NCBI GenBank assembly: GCA_954871275.1
Contig: OX940985.1
Location: 5,642,001-5,706,000 of the forward strand
DNA: 64,000 nucleotides
DNA from: Leptopterna dolabrata
Lineage: Eukaryota > Arthropoda > Insecta > Hemiptera > Miridae
Direction: 5' to 3'
Positions 57,132-64,000 of the stretch are shown piece after piece. Position 1 is the first letter of the stretch; each line of letters opens with the position of its first letter. The notes under the pieces were generated by a model, which made no database searches, was not told the DNA's origin, and was given only the letters and a program-made list of their open reading frames with translations. The position numbers and the translations under genes were made by a program.

Positions 57132-60100
57132 TTAGTGGGCGGTTTTCAGGACTCTGTTGACGGATTTTTCCAGAACGGACAAACATCTGGAGAGGTCTTC
57201 GGCCTCGAGTTTGGCGTTCACCGTGAGCCGGATGCTCGGCGTTCGACAGTTTACGTCTTCGGAGTGAAACGCTGGGACTGTGAGAGCAACGCCGTCTTTG
57301 AGGCACTGAAACAGAAATCACAATGAAGTTCCAGTCTTGCGGAATGAGCATCTGAACAGGAACGTACAAACTAGCGGGTCGGCTCACCACAGAGCAGTGA
57401 CTAATCTCTAAACAAGTTGTCTGCAATGGTACATTTAAGGTTCTCACACACTATGCGGGAACAGGACAGGAAACGCTGCACAGTGGTCGGAAATAGCCGT
57501 TTTTGCGCAAAAACCTCTAAAGTTTCTAACTGGCAGCTACTCTTATGATCCATTACATTTTTTGGTGTGCTGAAACCGAATCTGTTACCCGTTTTTCTCT
57601 ATTCGCTCTAAATGTTTGGTTATTACTGTTTTTTAAGATTATTTGCACACGAAAATCCGTTAAAAATTAGGTAACATTATATCCAACAGACCAAACATAC
57701 TTTCTCATGTTTTTCGGTGTTAATAATAATATCGCAGAACAACCAACTTGACTTCATACAGCCATCCTTGATTTTTGTCAGGTGCTCCCTAGTGATGATA
57801 TCCGGGCCGGATTTATACCGTTTGATTCGCAATTGTGTTGACGAAGCTTTTTGGTGCAAACGAACGGCTGGACGTACAATGCTCCGGGTGGTCTCAAAAA
57901 ACTGTTTAGCTCAAGACAAATTTAATAACGTAAAAAAAACCATACCCTTCTATCGGAAGTTTTCGAGCTACGGCATTCTGAAAATTTCAGCCCCTAATTT
58001 GAACCCCTTAGAGATGACTGACAGTAACGCCGAGCTTCGAGGACCAATTAGACCCCGAACCGAACCTATAACCCGAATTTCATCCAATGTTTCCATGGTA
58101 ACTGTGGTGATCGGCTGCTAACACTATGTAAATAGCGTCGCTTGCATTATAAGCCGCGTCTAACGGCTTCCCAGAGCGGGGTTCCCCTACCCCTCTCTGG
58201 GGATGTATCAAGGGGTATAAAAGAAGCTGTAAATCGCCAATAAATTGTCATTTGACCACACAAACCGACTCAAGTAGTCTCGTGTATTTATTTCTACTTT
58301 TAGCTCCCGCTGGATCATCGCACTGGTCACCCCGACGACGAACACGCAACCTTCACCGGCTTCCGGCCTTCTGCGAACAGCGCCCCGCCTTCTCGCCTCT
58401 AGTGACGGCTCAACACGCACCTTCGCCGACTTCCCGCCTTCTGCGAACAGCGCCCCGCCTTCTCGCCTCTAGCGACGGCTCAACACGCACCTTCGCCGGC
58501 TCCCCGCCTTCTGCGATCAGCGCCCCGCCTTCTCGCTTCCTGCGACGGCTCAACACGCACCTTCGCCCCGGCCTTCTGCGAACGCTACACCGGCGATGTT
58601 AATACACCTCTCGCCCTCTGCGATCTTCAGCCTACGGCGACAACTCGGCGTGAGACACGCACATTCGCCCCGGCCTTCTGCGAACGCAACACCGGCGAAG
58701 TTAATACACCTCTCGCCCCGGCTTCTCGCCTCCTGCGATCGACAGCGAACCGCCTACGCCCCCCCCCCCCCCCCCCACTCGTCAGATCCACGACCAACCA
58801 GCTATCGTCTCTCCAGCGAACCAACCAGAGAACATCTCGCTGTTTCCGCTGCCTACTTAACAAGAGCGACCATCAACGGAGCATTCATTCCTCGGATTCA
58901 CACCTTCAGGAACATCAAAGAAGAAAATGGAGACCAGAGCTACAAAGACACCGGAACCGCCTCATACCCTTCTCCCTCCTCCTCGTGTGGCTACCGTCAA
59001 CGAGGAGTTGCAGGTGATCCAGCACCACAGACAACCGCGGCCTTCAACGCAGCCTCTCAATAGGACCACCGTCTACAAAGACCTTCCAGTAGCTTCGAGA
59101 GATATCGAGGAACATTTTACTCACGTAAAATTACTACTCGATACTGTAACAAAATACGGCCTCTCCCACACCGTCTTCACTGGGACCCAGGCGCGGCCGA
59201 CGTCACCTGCTCCGGCACCTCCTGCCTCGCCATTCAAGCTGCCTCGGAAGATCACCTCTTCCAACCGCCCGTTCCAGCGCTCGCGGAAGATCACCTCTTC
59301 CAACCGCCCGTTCCAGCGCTCTCCGAGACACCGCCCTCGACACTTCCTGCTGGACTGCATCCGAGCACGTTCACGCATCCCACACCGCAGCCGCCGCTAA
59401 CACACGACGGCGAGACACCACGAACTCCTCAAGCCACCCACCTACACGGCAACTACACAGCTCACACGCAGCCTCTTTCACCAACACCGACGTCTCATCA
59501 ACAAGATTCATCGTCATTTACATAATTGCAGTATTTAACTTCAATTCTGGAGGGAGCAGTGTGGTGATCGGCTGCTCCCTAACACTATGTAAATAGCGTC
59601 GCTTGCATCATAAGCCGCGTCTAACGGCTTCCCAGAGCGGGGTTCCCCTACCCCTCTCTGGGGATGTATCAAGGGGTATAAAAGAAGCTGTAAATCGCCA
59701 ATAAATTGTCATTTGACCACACAAACCGACTCAAGTAGTCTCGTGTATTTATTTCTACTTTTAGCTCCCGCTGGATCATCACAGTAACTAAGTGGCCAGT
59801 ACGGCGGACAGACAGCAATATTTTTATTGCATTTTCGGATTCTACATACCTTGAAACGTAAACCATCAAATTTTGAGGGGGGTAAGAATTTTGTTTTCTT
59901 GCTCGATTCCAATGGTTCATTATTGTAAATAATAAACCAAAAGGTTGAATTTATTGTGAAAAAGGCTGAAGTAGATGGGAAAATGCTACATTACCAACGA
60001 AAGATCGACTAGTCTTGTACTTTTTGTTGTTTTACGAAACAGGCCCTTCGTTTTCCTCGAGACGATGGCACATGGAGATAACACTGACCTACCTCCACCG

Positions 60101-62620
60101 ACTCGACCCCATCACCTAGCGAGGGAAACAGTGTACTAAATTCTTCAGTATTTTAAACTTACCAGATCAACAATCTCCTGTAGCTCAGTGGCGGTTTCGG
60201 ATTTCGGTTCCAAGGGGAAAAGGTGCTTGACAGGGCCCAAACGGCAGCCGCTGATGCGGAAGTACTTGGTCAGTACGTCGCTCTTGTGGAGAAGCCTGTG
60301 GAGCTGGTCGCACTTCTCGTTGAGCTCCTTCACCAAATCGGGGTTATCGTCGATGAGGTTGAGAGCTGTCGTAGCTGCGACCGTCAGCAACGGTGGGAGT
60401 GAAGCAGAGAAACAATAACCTGCACAACAGAGGCCATGTCGGGTTATCGTCTCTTATGCGTACCTCGGGGTCTTATCAAATTCTTATCAACTATCGAAAC
60501 AATCGATACATTCCGTGTCTACAACTGATATACCACCGCAACATGCTCCCCGTGTTCGCCGACGTGATAATCGACACCTGAAATCGATAGCTGATAAGAC
60601 CCCGAGGGAAGCATAACAGACCAGTACGCCCTATCGTCATAAGTACCTTTTTCCAGGCTTACTTCTCACTCTAGAAAAGAACTAAAAACGCCTACCCCCA
60701 CTAAATCGATAATTCCCTATTGATCTAGCCTATCGCCGACTGTCCGGAAGTGGCCGAACGGATAGTAACTTCGTTATTTCAAATGGGAACCCCCATTTTT
60801 TTATTGCAGAATCGGATTCTAAACAAAATTTCATGAATAATACCTATACCTCTTATTCGATTTTTTATGCCACTTCCAAAACTGGCCAAAATTGGACACT
60901 TTTAGGCAATTTTCACCAACTTCAAGTGTGGAACATGACTTTTGACTGTTTTTTTCCACACTGAATTCTGCATTTGATGTTTTAAATTCCAGTGAAAAAA
61001 ATATGTAGTGTTAAAATGGCTCTAAACGTAAATTTTGACCAAAATACTGGAATTTAAAACCTCAAGAGCACTCGAAATTCCAAATAATTGTTACCGTTGA
61101 ATTCAGCGTGAAAAAACAGTCAAAAGTCATGTGCCACACTAGAAGTTGTTGAAAAGTGTCCAACTTTGGCGAAAAAATCCGAGTAAGCGCTCTATTATTC
61201 ATGAAATTTTGCGTAGAATCCAAATCTGATAAAAAATTGGGGTTCCCATTCGAAATAACGAAGTTAGTACCCGTTTGGACACTTTTTGACAGTCGGCGAT
61301 ATGCTAGATCGATAGAGAATTATCGATGTAGGCGTTTTTAGTTTTTTCTAGAGTGAGAATAAGCCCCAAACCACCCATTACCTCAACCTGTCGTAGTCGA
61401 ATGACAGGAATTGGGATTGGAGCTTCATTTTGAAACGCCATTGCCTTCTTCAGTGACAGTGGAAACAAGGGAAATAGATTTTGAGGCAAACTAATGGGAA
61501 TGAGCAAGGACTTACCTAACCCAGAAAGCGCCTGATGTTCAACTACAAACGAAGTGCCAACACAGAATCCTCCGACTGATGCCAGAGAGCCTTCCATATT
61601 GCTCATCACCAAATCGATCTCTTCAATCTAAAGAGAGAAGTTGAGATGAAATACGTGTGATCGTACATGATAAGTGGAATGGTGATGCCCAGGTACTAGG
61701 GATGGGACATCGAAAGAAAATATCGATATCGATGTCGATTTCGATATTTTGTAGACAGATGTATTTGTGACAGATATTTTGTAGACAGATGTATGTTGTA
61801 TTTTGTAGATAACGATGTTTTATCAAGCCAAAACATTGATATTTTCGATATTGATATCGATATCCCTCTTCTACGCGTTTCTACGAGTGTACCTTCAGAA
61901 CGTTTGTTTTCTGAAACTGGCAACATTTTGACGCCCCAGCGCAATAGGCTGAAAGCAGAAAATCTGAAGAAACTTGTTTTCCTCCACTCACTCGTCAAAG
62001 AGTTATTTTTCTAATCAAGTACCTACATATATATAATTCAGAGTTCGAATGTTTCTTATTTTTATTTTGTAAATGACTGAATTCGGAATAAAATGTTTCT
62101 GTTTCTTTTTTTTTTTTTTACTAAAATATTTCTGAAAATGAAAATAGTCATTGATGAAGTGAGGAGCACTTTTGAGTATTTTATGACCTATAAGGAGAAG
62201 GAGTAACATGTGGATCAAGTAATAGTGGGGAGAGGATCCAAGAGGCAAGAGCTGGTTGAAGGGTGTTTTCTGCCGATATTATCGGACCATAACATCGGTA
62301 TATCGATGTTATCGAAAGTGAGGCAACGATGGCGAAAAATCGGAATATCGAAGTAAAACATCGATGTTTCGATAATATCGATTTCGATGTCCCATCCCTA
62401 CCAGGTACCATGGAGTACTGACCGGTACATTGTAGTATTCACTGACGCCTCTGCCAGTGCTGCCCAAAGTGCCGAAGGATACGCTTTCATCAATGAACAG
62501 CCTCACTTTGTGCCGGTTCTTCAAGTCGATCATCTCCGGCAGCGGGCAAATGTCCCCCGTTTTATAGTAGAGGCCTTCCACGATCAGGAATCTGCGGGTT
62601 TTTGCAGCTTTCTTCGGGTT
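57132..62620 (-). CDS. Sptlc1: Serine palmitoyltransferase subunit 1 (LCB1), C-terminal half, four exons
   Basis: Minus-strand exons in order: 62620-62423, 61627-61516, 60419-60163, 57305-57132; phases agree at all joints and the last ends in TAA. They encode 246 residues, about the second half of a protein usually near 470. Visible blocks: RRFLIVEGLYYKTGDICPLP, a LFIDESVSFGTLGSTGRGV block, EEIDLVMSNMEGSLASVGGF, GYCFSASLPPL and RTPSIRLTVNAKL. SPTLC1 pairs with SPTLC2 in the ER membrane to condense serine and palmitoyl-CoA, the first step of sphingolipid synthesis. In catalytic alpha-oxoamine synthases the block MEGSLASVGG would carry the PLP lysine (TFTKS-type); here that position is not lysine, as expected for the non-catalytic subunit 1. 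Earlier exons with the membrane segment lie right of the window. The gene runs convergently towards mle. Confidence 0.94.
57722..58097. repeat. Foldback family F copy, left part, interrupted by the LTR element
   Basis: Matches 13815-14200 closely (CCCTAGTGATGATATCCGGG, CCGGGTGGTCTCAAAAAA, CTTAGAGATGACTGACAGTA). Its sequence continues at 59789-59935 after the LTR retrotransposon, giving CATGGTAAC|TAAG as the intact site seen at 14186-14197. Confidence 0.85.
58348..58720. repeat. ~64-base tandem repeats in the leader of the LTR element
   Basis: Units contain GCCTTCTGCGAACAGCGCCC, CGCCTTCTCGCCTC and GCGACGGCTCAACACGCACC. Three are well conserved and later ones diverge. Highly CG-rich against the surroundings. 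Confidence 0.85.
58927..59400 (+). CDS. Putative gag-like frame of the LTR element
   Basis: A 157-codon frame starting ATGGAGACCAGAG in the element interior. It is Pro/Arg/Ser-rich, has a short helical stretch (ASRDIEEHFTHVKLLLDTVT) and a duplicated KITSSNRPFQRS block. No zinc knuckle or protease motif is visible. Translation is not shown, and the Pro-rich stretch may be chance. Confidence 0.35.
   Translation: METRATKTPEPPHTLLPPPRVATVNEELQVIQHHRQPRPSTQPLNRTTVYKDLPVASRDIEEHFTHVKLLLDTVTKYGLSHTVFTGTQARPTSPAPAPPASPFKLPRKITSSNRPFQRSRKITSSNRPFQRSPRHRPRHFLLDCIRARSRIPHRSRR
60449..60622. mobile_element. Short foldback MITE in SPTLC1 intron
   Basis: TCTCTTATGCGTACCTCGGG at the left pairs with CCCGAGGGAAGCATAACAGA at the right; inner arms contain CTATCGA/TCGATAG. 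About 174 bases, starting only 30 bases upstream (minus-strand sense) of the 60419 exon acceptor. Confidence 0.65.
60656..61364. repeat. 0.7-kb palindrome in SPTLC1 intron
   Basis: Left arm from GGCTTACTTCTCACTCTAGA and right arm ending TCTAGAGTGAGAATAAGCC are inverted copies around 61010. They share AAAAACGCCTAC, TCGCCGACTGTC, ATAACGAAGTTA-type and GGGAACCCC blocks. Arms are more diverged than in the 11402-12240 palindrome. No coding capacity. Confidence 0.8.
61697..62400. mobile_element. hAT transposon remnant with perfect 8-bp target duplication
   Basis: Perfect terminal inverted repeats TAGGGATGGGACATCGAAA and identical CCAGGTAC flanks (61689-61696 and 62401-62408). On the + strand, about 61880-62012 encodes VPSERLFSETGNILTPQRNR and a KLVFLHSLVKELFF tail, the typical C-terminal hAT dimerisation region of ZBED-like transposases. 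The rest of the transposase is gone, so this is an internally deleted copy. It fills most of the SPTLC1 intron between the first two visible exons. Confidence 0.93.
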
Positions 62621-64000
62621 CTGAAAAGTAAATATGGACTTCATTTATGTGTTTGAGTTTAATTTATTCCATGGACCATGGATAAATTAAATTTAAAATT
62701 TAAATACGGGCAAATTTAAAATACTGAAGGGTTTTGTATACTATTTACAGGGGCATTGCGCTCATACGGCCGCTGCCCCGGCACCCAAAAACAGGAGGTG
62801 AAAAGAAAAACCAACCTTGTGGTCAGTTGCATTTGAATTGCCCTCTGTACAATGTTCCTAGCTTTTTTTCACAAGTTTAACAGCGACCCGCTAGATTTAT
62901 CTGGCTACAGATATTCAATATTCCAGTAGAGCATCCATGGTGGTTCCTTCATGTTATCTCCATAGACCAAGCATGTTATTGGAATAAAGCGACAGTAATC
63001 GATGTCCTGCAAGCGAAAGCTAAACCTAGGCCCCTGAAACTGGCAGGTAGGTCCTGGGACCTAGTGTTCCCATGGCAACCGAGAAAAGTGGCCTGTCCTC
63101 GCATGCTGAGTCGAGTAAAAATGTCGCCACGCCCACCCAAAAATCGTCTTGTTCACAATCGATTTGATCCCTTCGATTCAACTTATCTGGATACGAGACG
63201 CTTACGTCTTTCAATTGCTGCCTCTGTTGTCTCCTGAATCACAGTTTGCTTTTTTCGCACAGAGTCTGTTGTCAGTTTTCAATTTTTGCATCAAATTTTG
63301 TGCGTTTTGCGTTCGGTTCGGTTACGATGACAGATTTGTACTTGTGGTACCTACGTGCGTTTTGTCCAGTTTGCTGTTTGTACCACACATGTAATTGCCT
63401 AGCTCCTCCATTCAAGTAGATACCGGCTAACGGGTTTTGCTATATTTTAATTTTCTATATTTTTGTACCACATGAATTCAGTGGCTAATTTACAGTCGAA
63501 ATTTTCGACGTTTTCGTATGATGGTAGGGCGTTGATTAAAAGTTTAACAGTCAGTATTTACAGTCAGTAAATAAAGGGATGTTGAGGAATTTTGTAGAAA
63601 AATCTGTTGGTTTTGTGTTAAGGGGCCCATTCCTACAGAATTTCACTCTTTACTCTGCACTCTTCAAATCCACACTCTGCACTTTGCGAATGAATTTTCG
63701 TTCCTAAATAACGCTCGTGATTTGAAGAGGAAGAGTGTAGTGAAGAGTTTTACCCTGTTTTCAACAGTTCCGTTGCTAAAGGTTATCTTTCGCAAACTCC
63801 AAAGTGAAGACTCTGCGTTTCAAATGAAGAGTTTACAACACTTTTGCAGAGTCCCAAATGACTCTGTGGTAGAATGACATACTTTTCAACTCGGTTTTTA
63901 GGTTTGTATTATTTCTTCGTTAAATTCAGTGTTTGGCAGTGCCAATAAAAAGAAGAGAATTCAATCTTTCGATTAGGTCTAAAGGCGGTCCAGTTAGTGT
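62621..64000 (-). other. SPTLC1 intron extending beyond the right window edge
   Basis: No exon with SPTLC1 similarity, no acceptor-donor pair with coding sense and no recognisable gene was found. It is AT-rich with a CACTCTGCACTTTGC/ACTCTGC-type inverted repeat near 63630-63870. The preceding SPTLC1 exon is expected further right. Confidence 0.5.

Larger units (their letters stand above)
58103..59783 (+). mobile_element. Small complete LTR retrotransposon (TRIM/LARD type) with 5-bp duplication
   Basis: 5' LTR 58103-58322 and 3' LTR 59560-59783 are nearly identical; both start TGTGGTGATCGGCTGC and end ATCATCACA or ATCATCGCA. GTAAC flanks both sides (58098-58102, 59784-59788). Each LTR has TATAAAAG and AATAAA. 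A primer-site-like TGGTCACCCCGAC follows the 5' LTR and a purine tract GGAGGGAGCAG precedes the 3' LTR. Total 1681 bases, no polymerase, so it depends on another element. It sits in the last SPTLC1 intron. Confidence 0.93.

Noticed and set aside
57019..57447. 142-codon minus-strand frame
   Set aside because: Same strand as SPTLC1 but wrong frame; the frame after the acceptor at 57306 gives CLKDGVALTV...TPSIRLTV and a stop in the expected place.
58208..58863. Minus-strand frames over the LTR leader repeats
   Set aside because: Generated by CG-rich tandem repeats; no domain and repeated units make open frames by chance.
1..64000. CRISPR array, bacterial operon or horizontally acquired cluster
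   Set aside because: No regularly spaced repeats with unique spacers, no Shine-Dalgarno-led gene series, and all genes have spliceosomal introns.

Overview
The window is nuclear DNA of an insect. Genes are split by GT-AG introns, intergenic DNA is AT-rich, and transposable elements are dense. The words GTAGGTAC/TAGGTACCTA recur many times; such words are familiar from hemipteran and lepidopteran genomes, so a hemipteran is my weak guess. I cannot name the species. Three genes are supported by exon structure with consistent reading frame across every junction.

Region 1 (1-8 kb, + strand): the last five coding exons of a yellow/major-royal-jelly-protein family gene, a secreted protein family linked to cuticle pigmentation. 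Its 5' exons lie left of the window. Its introns carry a Ty3/Gypsy reverse-transcriptase fragment, gag scraps and a foldback element. Region 2 (8-13 kb) is an intergenic repeat zone: tandem repeats carrying GCGCATGCGC palindromes, a decayed gag, a PIF/Harbinger-like MITE, and a near-perfect 0.8-kb palindrome ending about 150-200 bp before the putative core promoter of the next gene.

Region 3 (12.4-51.3 kb, + strand): a complete maleless (MLE)/DHX9 RNA helicase A gene with 23 coding exons, encoding 1279 residues. It has two dsRNA-binding domains, a DEIH helicase core, HA2/OB region and an RGG/YGG-rich tail. The introns hold pogo-like, piggyBac-like, Harbinger-like, Helitron-like and foldback elements, a 5S-rRNA-derived fragment, minisatellites, and a tandem duplication that copied the start of the exon carrying the DEIH motif.

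Region 4 (51.3-57 kb) is intergenic between two convergent genes and is mostly non-autonomous DNA transposons plus a decayed FLYWCH-like reading frame. Region 5 (57-64 kb, - strand): the last four coding exons (246 residues) of the serine palmitoyltransferase subunit 1 gene (SPTLC1/LCB1). Its introns contain a small complete LTR retrotransposon with target-site duplication, a hAT element with a perfect 8-bp duplication, and a 0.7-kb palindrome. The N-terminal exons lie right of the window.

The three genes have no obvious common pathway. I see no operon, CRISPR array or bacterial feature. The most interesting layer is the self-complementary DNA and nested transposon record in and around a gene whose product is itself a dsRNA helicase. 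All calls come from reading the sequence; no database search was run.
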